Below are positions 1 through 13,917 of a stretch of 64,000 bases of DNA, piece after piece (position 1 is the first letter of the stretch; every line of letters starts with the position of its first letter). The position numbers were made by a program, and so were the translations under genes. This DNA is from Beroe forskalii (lineage: Eukaryota; Ctenophora; Nuda; Beroida; Beroidae): contig WFMF01000006.1 in NCBI GenBank assembly GCA_011033025.1, forward strand, positions 434,001-498,000, in the 5' to 3' direction. The notes beneath the pieces are model-generated. The model was not told the DNA's origin. It worked only from the letters and a program-made list of their open reading frames with translations, and ran no database searches.

Positions 1-2266
1 TCTGTTCAATTTGGTTTGTTTCGATTAATCATGTTTACAATAATAATAATTATTTCTGAAATTTGCGTCGATCGTTGAATAATTTTCAGGCATCACGTTT
101 GAGTTAGTTGACCATAGCCTTCAAAAGTTCATATTCAAAAACAAGTTTCAAATTCATATTCTATCTTTCTTAGTTCACAAATAAAAGTCTTGATTGTTCT
201 TTAGATTGAGTATTTTTTCGTTATCATAATTGGAGGCTTTGAAAGCTGTCAGCTGTGCCTTTAGACCACTAAAGCACTAACATAAAATGGCACCATAACC
301 TTGACAAGTATAAGGTGGGAATTGAGAGGGACTAATATAATCAAAATAGAGATATTTTTGTCTCCGAGACCCAAGTATTGTAGAATTCAGAGCAGAATAT
401 TTTCCTTGATATTTTCTTATTTTCTTGCCCATTCTAAGACAATATCAAAGCACTTTCTCTGCACTTTCTATTATATCTGCACTCTGCAGGTATATTGCCG
501 TATATCTATCATCACATAGGTTTAGCATACAGTTACACACACGACAGCAGTTGACGCAGTAGCGTTTGACTTGGAACAACGTTGAACAAAAGCTTCATTA
601 TAATCCACTATGCCTACATGAATCTATAATTTTGAACAATGGACAGGTTAGGCGCTCATCCCAGAAGTCAGAAGTATGCCAATTTTAGGCCAAACATTTT
701 TACGTATTTCCAACTTTTTTAACTTTAGGACATTCCTGTACCACGGTCAACACAGAAATACGACAATTGTCGCAAATTTTGAATTGCTTATACTCTTGTG
801 TATCAACAGCAGTTCTACTGAACTAAAAGGAAAAGCCAGTAGTACAGTGGCACGTTGTAATACCAACCTACTCCTGTAATAGAGACACTTGGTGGATGTT
901 AATTGCACTCGAGCAAGCTGGAATTCAGTCACTTTTGTTAAACTAGAGCTGCCTTTTTGTGTCTCACTTGCCTGCTACCCTAATACAAACATCAAGCATG
1001 CGTCACATCAAAATTCAGATTGTCGTCAGAGAGGGAAATACATGATTAAAGCAATCTTAGGATTAGCTTCGTATAATGTCTTTCAATCGGGACTCAAGAG
1101 CAAGGGAGGGTGGCTGCACTTTTAATGAGATAGAAGGTCAGTGGAAGATGAAGGGATGTCAGTGTTTACTGACTTAGATTTAATTACGCACAGTTGATTA
1201 ATTAGCTGATGAGGATTGTGTTGACTGTTGACGTAGAGACTTCTCCTATATCATTAGTCAGTACTTACAGTACTACAGTGGTTTGATGAGTGGTTTCATT
1301 CATTGGTGACTCATTTCATGCTTCGAGAAACACGTAGAAGGCAGATGTCACAATTTAGAAGAGCAGTTCATATTATGGATGAATCATTTGGGTACTTACA
1401 TACTTTGTGACACCTATGTGCGTAGCATTTAAACGTTTAGAGATTTAAAGATAAGTACTTATCAAGGCCACCATCCGGTAGGTAGTATTAGAGTTGCCCA
1501 ATGCAATGGATGAGTTGAGACTTGAGGGCGTCAACTTAAGACCTCTAAGTTGAAGCATCGAATACGTCCCAACGAATTACTGAATTAGCAGCAGCCGTGA
1601 ATAAATATATTCCAATCATGACTCACTGTGGCATTTGTTTCCAGACTCACTCAACCTTTAAATTTTCTGGATGCGTAGTGCTTTTACTGATTTGGTGATT
1701 CTACTATTTACATTTTACGTTCATAAATCCCAGTTTAGGAAAAGTGTACGAAAAAGAAAACGGGACATGGACACAACTTCATTCTTTGTACTGCCGGGCA
1801 GCTACCAGGAAATGTTTGCTTTGATAGTGGAGAAGGAAAGGCAGCAAACTAAACCCTTGCTTATTGCCAGCTGCATTATCAGGTACCATTTGTCATGACC
1901 TACAAATTATAGAACACAAGGTTGAAGTCTTCTGTGGACTGGACAGCTATTGGTAATGACACAGAAGGCAAAAATTACGATAAAACCTTGGGTTTTAATT
2001 TGTTAATTGCTCGCTTGAGCACTTTGTGAAATCAAACTTTGAGTACTTTGGCGATTCACGAACTTAGAGTTTCATGAAATATGCTTATCACCTTGATGCA
2101 TGACCCTTTGAGATTCTAAGCCGTACAGAATATGGAATCAGTTGTGCATCTCCATCTCTATATATTCCGTTGCATTTCGTAACTTCATCTTTTATCATTT
2201 TTACTACTCATTTATGAATTAACGCTCCTTTCATTACAATTCATTCAACAAAACCATTTCCCTCAG
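1..2266. other. No gene identified
   Basis: AT-rich DNA with only short chance frames. It must hold the first exon of the GPCR at 2267 and possibly the last exon of STT3B, but neither could be recognised. Confidence 0.5.
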
Positions 2267-3116
2267 TGTATGCGCTGCTGTAACAAATGGAGTTTCCCTT
2301 TCCTACTTCATCCGCTGTGGTCGGGGAGGTCTCGGCAACAAGCTCCTTATCTTCCTAAACCTCCTCGATCTCCTCTACTCGGTCTCCATGACCGTCTCCA
2401 TAGGTCTCCACTTCGAGGCTCTGGGGAAACCAATGGAAGACTTCAGTTACTACCAGGATATCTACATGAAGTCTTACGCAATAACATATGTGTTTGAGGA
2501 AGGGACAGGTTTCGCTACTCTGCTTCTGAGCGTAACACGGTGTATTATCATGTATAACCCGTTTTACCAGATCAGTACCCGGCTTATCATCCTGTCATCG
2601 GTGGTTTTCTTCACCTACCTCCTGGTCAAAAACGTGGCGTTCATCGTGTGTTACGATCTGTGTTTCACCAAGTGGACTGAAGAGAACTTTAAGCTGCAGA
2701 TCGGTTGTGAGATGATGCTGATCATTGGGATTGTGCTGGTAGCTAACGTAGCGGCAGTGTCTAAACTCCAACTCGCTGCAAAGGTACCGGGTCAGGAGCG
2801 GGAGAGCTTAAACCGACAAGTCACCCTTACAGTCTTCGTACTCTCAATTGTTTTCTGCTGTCTCAACATCTTCAAATATGCCGTGATCTTCTCTGTCATC
2901 CTCAACCCGTTCTTCCCCCTCCTGATCGACAAGATAGCCAACCAAGTTGCCATCCCGCTCAACTCAGCACTAAACCCCGTGATCTACACCATCCGAACCC
3001 GGGCTATGAGACAATACGCTCTGGATCTACTGAGATGTTCGGGCAGACCAGGGATGAGAGAACAGAGCCTGGGGATGCTACCAGCCACGGCAGAGCAGCA
3101 ATATCACCAGGATTAG
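2267..3116 (+). CDS. Rhodopsin-like GPCR, 3' exon (7TM receptor)
   Basis: An acceptor (ccctcag) precedes 2267, and an open frame runs from 2268 to a TAG at 3114-3116, about 282 residues. The part before the first ATG (2388) is open and reads as the end of TM1 and the first intracellular loop (YFIRCGRGGLGNKLLIFLN), so the ATG is internal and a first exon must lie upstream; I did not identify it. Hydrophobic segments fit TM2-TM7. The DRY position reads TRC (in LLLSVTRCIIMY), and TM7 has a canonical NPVIY. The C-tail is short, with no obvious targeting signal. The ligand is unknown. It lies beyond the last visible exon of STT3B on the opposite strand, so it may be nested in that gene's next intron. 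Confidence 0.8.
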
Positions 3117-3754
3117 TGCGGTGAGGAGTCAAGCATCGACTGAGGGGGAGATTAATCTCAGGAAGAGTAACAGGATGAGTAGCAATGATGACACGTCTCC
3201 CAGTGTGCCCTAAAAGTGTGGTGTCAATGATGAGGTGCACCAGTTGAGCGAACGAGAACTTCTGAAAGTCTGAATTCTGATAGCATCAAGAAAACGTGAC
3301 AAACGATTTATATAGAGAGACCGATTCAGTTATCAATTCAGTTATCATTTATCATTGTTTCACTGAGGAAGTCTGGTAATGTCAGCTCTTTATGATTCTA
3401 ACAGTGGTTATTTTACATCTAAAATATTTGATTCTAATGTATTGTTTTTGACTATTAAAATTTTGATTGTACTTGATATCAAGAAAAGCAACTTCAGATA
3501 GTTTCAATTTGTTTTGAGACCGTATTACAATTCAGGATTTAACCTCATAGGAATCCAAATTCTTATTTATCAAGGTTTATCATGGGTACATAGCGTCATA
3601 GCAAACATATTTTAAATCACTATAGTGTCAATTTTCTATTCCGAAGAGGACAGTTTTAGCTTTTTGGGGTCCCAGTAGCCTTAGTAAAATGACCAAGGTC
3701 AAACAGGCAGGTGGCAGCCATACAGAGCATAATGACTTGCCTATACGCTACGCC

Positions 3755-3811
3755 AAGGGCGTGTACTCCTGGGTGGACAGGCGGCCTGTCCACCCAGGAG
3801 TACACGCCCTT
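3755..3811. repeat. Perfect 28-bp inverted repeat with 1-nt spacer
   Basis: GGGCGTGTACTCCTGGGTGG and neighbours are mirrored exactly. The palindrome lies between two copies of TCTATTCC(G/A)AAGAGGAC (3637 and 3841), about 200 bp apart. Confidence 0.9.
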
Positions 3812-3930
3812 TCACAGGCCACTCGACTGGCCTGAAGATTCTCTATTCCAAAGAGGACAGTTGTTGCTTGTTAGGCTAACATCTGATATCAATTCACCCG
3901 AAAATATAATAACAAAACACAAACCGTAAC

Positions 3931-6900
3931 TTCTCCGTATCGGTAGTAACACATCTTGTACATGAGACTTTCTGTCATGGTTGGGGGAGCTCGGCTGTCC
4001 ACTCTGTATTCGCCCTCAGCCGTAAAATACCTTGATTCCTGTAACGTAAACTCATGTGATAAGTGTGATACTAGGGATTTATGGATTAGAACGTAGAGAA
4101 GATTAGAAAATGAAAAATATTTTACATTTCAAATTTTCGACTTTCAGAGCATTTCAAGTGTAATATACGCTTAGAGCATGGCTGGGAATGCGCTAATAAA
4201 AATTATTGCACGAGGCGAAGACGAGTGCAATAATTTGTATTGTCGCACGAGGAGCAGGCCGAGTGCGACAAATTATTGCACGAGGCGAAGCCGAGTGCAA
4301 TAATTAGCGTCATGACCATTTGCCATGCTCTTAGTGTATTAGCCAATGTGAGGAGTGCAATATTACTTATTATTGCACGCCTACAAGTACCCTCAAAATT
4401 GGCTAATATTTATTTCATATTCCGGGGTACCAGAGAACCTCGTATAGTCGTATATCACGCTCTCCGCCCCTAACCTGTATCTCCTGGGGATGCTCCCCTT
4501 CTGCTATCCGCACCATCCAAAGGAATTTGTTGATATCGTCTCCCGAGTAACCAATCATACCCCCGAATATCACTGAAATCAACCATTGAGTTTCAAGCCG
4601 ATCCTATGATAATAATCGTGGTTACTGACTTCCAGCAGATCAATTTAGCAATTTAAACTATGGATATGGAGTAAAAACAGCAATAAATTGAAATTCATAA
4701 CAATTGACAAATGTAAAGCTATATATTTTGATGAGCTTATAAGAAAGTAAGAAGATATATCACCCACCCAGGATGTAGTCCACATCCAGGTCCAGCATTA
4801 TCTTATAAGCATCCTCCTCTTTGCTGGCCATTGCCTTCCCAACCAGGGCAATGTGACTGTTGTTCCAAGTGTTGTTGTCCACCAGCGTAGTTCTGAGGAG
4901 GAGGGGAGTTACTAACACACGTGACACGAAACTCGGAGTTTCTATTGGCCGAATTATAGATAAATAGATAACATGGATCGACGAAGAGAGATCTGTCGAA
5001 AGGGCACGTAAATTTCACCAAAAATGCGCGTTTTTTCGATGGATCTTTCGATTGATCCCTGTGCACGCATAGGCGTAGCACACGTGGCACGAAACACAGG
5101 GATCATATTGGTTGAAGTTTGGGGAGTGGTGTTTGGGAATGCAATATATGTAGGGTAGAATAGCCCTTCTTAATGGAACATATGACGTCAGACCTCCCTT
5201 AGTTCTTTCACTGACTTACATTGCTATGGTTTAGAAATGAGAGAGCGAATAATAGCAGCGGGAGCTTTGAGATAGAAATGAGAGAGAATAATAGGAGCGG
5301 AAGCGAATAATAGAGTAGCGGGGGGTTCTTATTCAAGTAACATGCGCACATTGTGAGTGTCTGAAAACAGCTAATCAAACTGCATCCAGTAAAGATATTA
5401 ACTTTTACTGATATGGGGGTGGCCGAATGATATATGGAGAAATTGAGAGGCGCATGTATTGCGAATGAAAATATTACTGCTTTGTCCATTTTGTGTCAAA
5501 AAATGAAATGAAATGGCGATCCTTAAAAGACATAATCAATTCAACAACACCATAGGGAATGGATCATTCAGAAGGTTTCTTTATTTCGATGTACCATTGA
5601 TTGGTTTTGAGTACAAAAACTTTAGTTAAAAGTTGTACTTCAATCTACCAATTAGTGTCGACTGCTGGTACATGAAGTAAGCGACGAATGACTGAAAAGT
5701 CACATTTTCTTACTGTTCTGAGTTGAATCTTTAATGAATCTTGTGCTTTGCTGATTAAGAGTTTAATAAGATGATTATGGTTTATGCTTGATTGCTTCTG
5801 ATTTAGTTTTCTTAAAATATTGTGGAAAACATGGTCTTTCAGCCGGAGTCCATTAGATAAATTAATGTATGGTAACTTTGTAGAAAGCAACTTAAATTAC
5901 GCTTCGAATCATGGGAAAAGGCCGAAACAATATCATCATGATATTATTATGTTGATGGTGTTTCGACTTTCCCCAAGCTTCGAACACCATCTCTATTTAA
6001 AAGAGAGATTGTATTCATCATACTGAAAATGCTCGGCCCCCACCACTGACAAATTGAGATGAATGATTAGACCATATTTTCGCATAAAAAGGGTTCACAG
6101 CATAATTTAACTTGATTATTTTGATATTCGTCACACCTCTAGCAGGCATCAGCATGTACGGGGGTCTCTACGTTTTATGTTGGTTCCTTACATCCACTGG
6201 TGTCTTCACTTCCTCTCCGGAGACCAATGATACCACCAACAAAACGGGCCTGTTGGAACCGTCTCAGACATTAACCAATCAGTGCGTGTCATACGAGAAT
6301 GCGAAGTACCAGCATACCTCTGTCCTGGGTTCCTTCAAAGTTACTGATCTGAGTTCCTGTGTTGGGTACTGTAGCTTCACCAGTCGCTGTGCTCTGTTTA
6401 GTTTCAACACCAACACACGGAAATGTCCTCAGATCTGCGGGCCACGTTGGCAGGGACGAAGAAAAGCCAGGAGACGGACTTGTGGCACGAGGGGATATGG
6501 ACTGCTTCGACTGCTTGGGGAATGTTAGCAACATATTTAATAGGAGCGTGTCGGGAGTGTATATCAAGAATTATGAAGACAAGTGTTTGACAGGCACGAC
6601 ATCTCCGATTCATGGGAACGGAAAAGTGGGAACCTGCTAGCTTGGGTGAGATGCGAGAAAGCCAGCCGGTGGGTAATCAAGGAAACAGATACTGAGCATA
6701 CCCTGCAAAGAGAAAACAAGACAGAAAAACTGGTGGAGCTATCCATTTTAAACTCGGGCTGGGTGTTAGATTGGACCTTTCTTAGAGGCTCAATCATGGC
6801 GGTTATCAATCCAAAGCAGAAAGCTGTGAACACCCGAGTGTCATTGAAACGTGCGAATTGGTTTCTCGATGAATATTGTCTCTATAGCATTGACGCTGTA

Positions 6901-9900
6901 GCAAATACCAGAGAATGGCACTTATACGTAGATCTGATGAACACGAAATCTTTGACAGGCATTAAGATTTCTGCACACAAACATAACCGAACGTGCTCCT
7001 TACAAAGATTTGCAGTGGAAAACGGGACGGTTGTAAATCCCGACAAAGTACCATTTTTCCTGCCAGGTAGCCCGGTAAAAGTCAAGTGCAAACCAGGCTT
7101 CCAGACAGCTTTCCCCAACAAAACACAGTTCGCCAACGCATCCTCCCATCAAGTAGTGACCTGCTCCGAGAATGTAAGTCTCCTGTCTTGTACTCCGACT
7201 AACAAAGGTCGGACAACAGATTGGCAGCTGTACACCCTCCTGGCAGCATTTATATGCATAGTACTGTTACCCATGATATGCTTCACAGTGGCTGCAATAA
7301 GGAAGAAGTTCTACAAGAAAGAAGTGAGTCCTGAAGAGCAGATTGATACGAGTACGAGAGAGGCGTGAGGGAACCCAAGAAAAGGCATTACCTCCGAGAC
7401 TGTAGCCAATTGTAGCTCAAAAGATCGAATTTTGACTTTCGTTCAAGTGAAAATACTTGCATAATGATTTGTGTTCATTGATTTCTTGAAATTTAGATTT
7501 TCTCTCTCTCTCTCTCTCTCTTGCATAACAATTAAGTACGAGCCAAAATCATTAAGAACCTAAAATTTAGCGGAACAGAATACAACTCCCTTACAACACC
7601 CTATACGAACAATATTCAAATGGGTAATTATAACTGCGTTAGAAACTGAAGCAGATCGAAAAAGTGAGGATTTTTCTTTAGCAAATCCCCAAAGTTCGCA
7701 CCACCAACAAAACATCCCTCGTGCGGTACTAGTTACCTGTTCGCCATGCCAGCTATCTGATACCCGTAGTCCCACCAACTCATAACTCTACTCAGATCGT
7801 CGGTATTTTGGTTCAGCCAGTAGTAAGCCTCACGGAAATCATCCAAAATGTGACGGTTCCTGAAAAAAGAGACTGAATTAGGTGTGTTGAAGACACTGGG
7901 TCCAGAAAATCTCGGTCATGTTGTAGAAAATAGGCTTGGCGTTGTTACTTGGTACCGAATCGTTGGCGTCAGTGTATGCTCGATAAATCAACGAATATGG
8001 AACATTTCGAATTATCAGTTTCAAAAACGCGCGCAATATGCGCGTTTTTCTCGCAGAATGGTATAAAAACATGTTTGAGCGCCGTACGCAAAGTACGGTT
8101 TTTAAATTGTGACACATTTGCCCCACTTAGACTGACGTGTGAATGTCCTAGAAAATTTGACTGTTTTGCAACCAGTGAAACGTATCTTTTCGATTTATGA
8201 AGTTTGTTTATGAAATTTTGATCGTTGGGATCACATTTTGATAATTATGATTCACCCGCGAATAATCCGATCAAATAATGTAGCACGTGAGCTATGATTG
8301 TTCAGACGCTTGCCCTGATTGGCTGAACAAAGTCACGTGACACTCACCCTCCTGGGCCACCAGTGGCCAGTACAATGCTAGGAGAGCTGTAGGCGGAGGA
8401 TGTTATCCAAGTACAATGGAAAGCAAAGAGGGATAGTAGAGCTAGCAGGACGATAATGATGATGCTGGGCGAACTTTCCTCTTGTTTGGTCGTCACTGTG
8501 CCGTCTTCGCTGATTTCCTGAGATTTGGATGGTTTCAGACTCATTGACAACGTAGCTTTCATATTCATTAATATCATACTTTTATTTGGAAAGAAGTAAA
8601 GTGGTAAGTAGCGCCAAAGTTACGAAAAATACCGGTAAGAATTCAATAATTTACTTATTCTCAGTCAAGATGTCACTTCTGCAAGTATCCCATTATGAAA
8701 CACGAAAATTGACAAGCTTCAAGTTAATCTACCAAAGAATAGTTTGTTATGGAAATCGTATAAGTTTGTCTTGTAAGTTTGAATATTATAATGAAACTCT
8801 AAGCAAGAAATAACAAAAGTCGCGCCGAAGCGTAACATAACAACTTACAGTTTAGACATAATAAAAGTATAGAGTTTACAGGGTCACAGGGATTCAATGT
8901 GTTCCCTGTTATAATAATAATAACTTTGTAAAACCTCGTAAACCTTGCAATACAGTAGCGATGATAAGCGGTAAATAGATAAGTGGCATTTGGCGTGATT
9001 CACAGTGCACAGGTGGGGGTTGTCCTTCGAGTCCCGGTTTTAAACACATAATTGCAGTGTAATAAGTGAGGAAATGATATTGTATGTAGAATCGTAGAAC
9101 TTAAGAACAGTGAACTTGGAAGTAACTTGGAAGCCTAAATTTAGGATACAATAATATAATCAGGCCTCTTTGAATATCATGTGAATATCATGTGTATCAT
9201 ATGGTGCTCGATTAACAAATACAAAACATTATTAACTACGCTGAAAGAATATTCTCAGCTACTCAAGCGAGACCCGTTCGTTATCGTTAATCTGAGCTAG
9301 TCTGTCACACTTCGAACAATAGCATATAATTTTCTGTGATAATTTCAGATTATGGAGTTTTGGCCGTCAATAACAATATTGGGTAACATAACACCATTTC
9401 TATTTTGGTAGAAGTAGCAAAATGATAATAGCACCATTTTTGATATTTCAATACATTGAATATGCCGAATGAAATGTGGCCTATCGTTCGTCATGAAATA
9501 AGAACAATTCAAAAGACACTTATTGATGATATAAGTTCTATATTTTGGTTCATGAAACTATACCTCTATGGAAAACGGCATGCTGACTTCCGAATAATTT
9601 CCAACTCATGAAATTGCCATCTGGCATGACATTTGCCAATAAGCTATTCAATAGTGTGCCCACTAAGCCACCTTTGTATTTTGAAATATGTTGAACTAGC
9701 AGGCCCGTTGGGCCTCCATATACACAGATCACACAGCTACGCATCACCTCGTTCGCAAATTTTAAAAACTACCATTTAAATTGATTGGATACTTCTTACC
9801 GCATCAAAAATTACAATTTGACTCAAAGTTATTCGTAACGAAATTAATCAAATCATTATTCAATTTTATGAAGGAGCAGAGTGGAAAATAGAACGGCGTC

Positions 9901-12900
9901 GGTTAGTCTTAGTTATGCTAAACCATGTGAGTTTTGTTCCAGCGTTCCGTTTTGATTGCAAGAAGTCTATGTTAATTCTCATACTGATACTGACATTGGA
10001 CCATTTTGTTTTGTTTACATAATTATTAATTAATCCAGGCCAGGAACTGTCTTCGTAATCTGCTACACCTATATTCGACTCAATTGAATTGTACACTTTT
10101 GTAAACGTAACGGCTAATTTCGAAACTATAGTTACTATTGTTATCACCGACTCAGCATTGATTATCTGCCAAACTCTGCCACAGAAAACAATTCGTCTGA
10201 AATATCCTCCGTTATTCAAGTTATGTCCTTTCTCCATCTTTAGATCTTGACTTCGAAGTATAAAGAAAACGTCAAATTTTCAAAAACTATGTCAGCACAG
10301 CATTTAACAGTAGTAGCGTAATAGAAAGTACTCGCATTGAACTGATTATAATCTGCACGTGCACAAAATAGGTTTCCATAGCAACGGCACCTCTTTTCTC
10401 GCTTTTGCCTTCGTTTCTCTTGATATCTTCTTGGCAAGCTCAAATTTAATTGTATACGGAATTACAGACAAACATTATTCACGTGTGACTTTACTTTATA
10501 TATAAGACTAGCAGGCCCGTCGGGCCTGCATATACACAGCTCACTCAGCGCTGCTACGCAGCACCTCGTTCGCAAGATTCAAATCAATTGAATACTTTTT
10601 ACCGCAAAAAATTCCAATCATATCGGAAGTTACGGATCAACGTATTCAAAACAGCAGTAAACAGAAATGAACGCGCGCGCAATATGCAACCATAGCAACG
10701 CGCGCGCCTATATCCATACTGCACGTGCACGCTTCAAAATGTGTCTACAAAAGGACAAAAGACGTTACTACGTACAAAAAAATAGTACAGAGGTTGCGAA
10801 ATTATATTAGAGACTAGCAGGCCCGTTGGGCCTGCAAATACACAGCTCACTCAGTGCTGCTACGCAGCACCTCGTTCGCAAATTTCAAATCAGCTAAATA
10901 CTTTTTACCGCATCAAAAAATTCCAATCATATCAAAAGTTATGAAGCACCGAAATCAAAACCGCATTAAACAGAAATGATCGCGCGCGCAGTTAATCTGC
11001 ACGTGCAATTTCCCCCATTGCGCGCGCGTTGCCATGGGGCGTGACGTAAAAAAACAGAATCTGCGAAATTATAAGTAAGATTGTTAGACTATTCTATTAG
11101 ACTATGGAATTACTGATTTAACATGATATCAGACCGTAGGAACGCATTGTTCGTCCATTATAAGTACCATGGTAAGTCTCATGCGCATGAGCTTTCATTC
11201 CAATAACTCGATACAATACCCCTGTTGAATTTGATAAGGCATACAATGTAAAAAAAAACATTTAATGTAAGAAAGATAAAGTGTTAAATTTAGATTTTTA
11301 AAGGCTAATGATGAATGCATAATCGCTTTGATTTATTAGCGTAAAAATATTCCATAGGATAATACTTCGATTATCGAATAAAAACAATCAGACCTTCAGT
11401 GTCATAAAATAACAAAATTGTACATCGCAAGTACCTTGGTCTTGGGCCATAAGAATAAGTTATATTTGTCCCTACCTACGCTCATGGATGAGCATTGTAG
11501 GTAAGGACAAATATAACTCATTTGAAATCCTGCTTAGCACTTAGCCCAAATAGAGTCAACTCATGCATCAGATCTAGCATTGTGTTTCTTTGTTTACCCT
11601 GACACTGCTATATATAACAGACATATTGTGCGGGGTGAGCCTTATAATGCACACTAGGACATTATGCTTTCTGAGTACAGAGAGACAGCTATAATTGGAC
11701 TGTACATCCTCCGTCAATTATAAGCGCACTGTACATCACTAGAACCTAAGTATTTTTGCAATAATTGGCGAACATGGATCATACATTTAAATCCAGTTAA
11801 AGTACTACAAGGCTGCTTTATTCTTTTATTATATCATGATAAACATGGTAATGTGTATGACTGTATGGTCTTCGAATTCCATTTCTAATTAGCAATTTAG
11901 TGATTACATTGGTCAAGCTAATACAGGCACACATAATGATATTCCCAGTACAAACTTCATTCACTCAACCATTTTACTTCTAACTTTCTAAGTTCTAAAC
12001 CGACCTCTACCATTCTAAACTTCCCTTTTGCTCCTCTGGGTTCTAAACATCCCTCTACCATTCTACACTCCTCCTTAAACACTCACTCTTCCGATTGCCC
12101 CTCCCTTTATATTCCATCCTCTCACCTCGACAGGAAGAGGTTTCTCCAAGTATCGCTCCATGATGGTACTCAGCGCAATGGCAGACAGGATACAGACGAC
12201 AGGAGTGAGGGTGAGCATGAGCCGGACCATCACTCCAGCAAAGTAGGAAGCGAACACGGCGTACAACAGAACTGGGAGAAAAAAAGTGGAGCAGGGGAAA
12301 GGGAGTTTGTCAAAGGAGAAAAATGACTTGATTGGTTAGGAAGAATGGGATTGGTTTGGGATTGATTTCATTCATTGCACAATGTAAAAAAGGAACTTTT
12401 AAGCCCTGATTTAATAAGTAGTATTTCAAATAAATCTGTTGAATGCTCCATTATCATTCCAAAATTTGCTAAGATTTTATTGTTAAAGGTGGACAAAATA
12501 CGATAAAAAAGATACTTAAATAGCCATCCACACACTGTCACACACTCCACAAGGTAGATTGCAGGATTGTATGTGGACTCCACTCACTGAAGACTCTGTC
12601 GGTAGTGAGGTTCTTGAAGCAGATCCAGGCCCCAGCAGGGAAGAGGGGGACCATGATGTGAAGATCGAAGAAGAAAGCAACCCAAGTAGTGGGCTGGTGC
12701 TCAGACACTGAGGCTATGATCGGAATGTGGATCTTAGCGTACCTGAAACATGGAAATCAGTAAGGAATGTGGATCTTAGCGTACCTGAAACATGGAAATC
12801 AGTAAGGAATGTGGATCTTAGCATACCTGAAACATGGAAATCAGTAAGGAATGTGGATCTTAGCGTACCTGAAACATGCAAATCAGTACGGCTTTCTGTG

Positions 12901-13866
12901 ACGACTTACGACAGGATTTATATCGCTACATCATGTGTTTATGTCACGTTATTCATTAAATTCGTGTTCTAAACGTAATTCTTACATTCGAGATGAAATA
13001 CTGGAATATTTTGAATGAAAGAACCTTGATTCAACAATTCTGAATCCGATAGAAAAATTCAATAAAATATAATTAGCAGTTACTGATGTTGATATTATAT
13101 CAGGAACTAAGATTTAATTCTGAACTGTCCTCCTCGCAAATAATTTGGCACGAATTCATATTCATGAAATAAAGTTTGACGAGTCCCAGCAAAATGACAA
13201 GCTGAGAATTCTCGCAGTTTAAATTCATTCGGTCACGTTCAATTATGTTTATTTTGGGAAAATTTTAAAAGTTAAAGCGATGAAACTCTACAAGCTCTCT
13301 GGGCGTGTAGGTCACATTTTTGAGATAAAATTAAGTATTCAATGGTACGTTAATTAAATCAATTAATCATCACCCTCCACTCCGTAGAAACATACGAGAA
13401 AATATAGAATGTAATTTTTACATGGAACTCATCACCTTGTGGGATATTATTTTTATGTATGATCAAACACCGGGAAACGTATAAAGTACATTTTGTACCA
13501 TGTACATTGTTTACCATGTACATTACATCATACATGTACTATGTTGAACTAAATTGGACTAAGTCATATTATGATTCGTGACCATCATCTTCGATCGGTC
13601 TTGCGAATACATACAGTTACAATAGAAATAAACCAAATATATAGCGCCATTTGATTCGTTTCAAGATGTCTTATATCAATACAATTTATCAGTCTCGACA
13701 TTTTAGAGCAGTTTTCAGTTTTCTGAAACGTTGGCGTAATATATATGAAAAAGGTGTTAGACCCGTTGAAAAGGCTTGACATCAAACATTTCATATTTCA
13801 AGTTGATGAGAGGTCGACAGAATGTTTTCACAGTGATAGGATGAAGACACAGGGAATGACGATACA

Positions 13867-13917
<51 letters not shown>

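Noticed and set aside
3100..3930. Search for the last STT3B exon after 3931
   Set aside because: No minus-strand match to the conserved C-terminal end was found; it may be beyond the window start.
8020..8060. CGCGCAATATGCGCG short palindrome
   Set aside because: Small CG-rich palindromes recur in the 8-11 kb repeats; no independent evidence of function.
12727..12972. Plus-strand frame with [14 protein letters not shown] repeats
   Set aside because: The antisense reading of the 42-bp acceptor repeat of STT3B, whose minus-strand frame encodes conserved STT3 residues.
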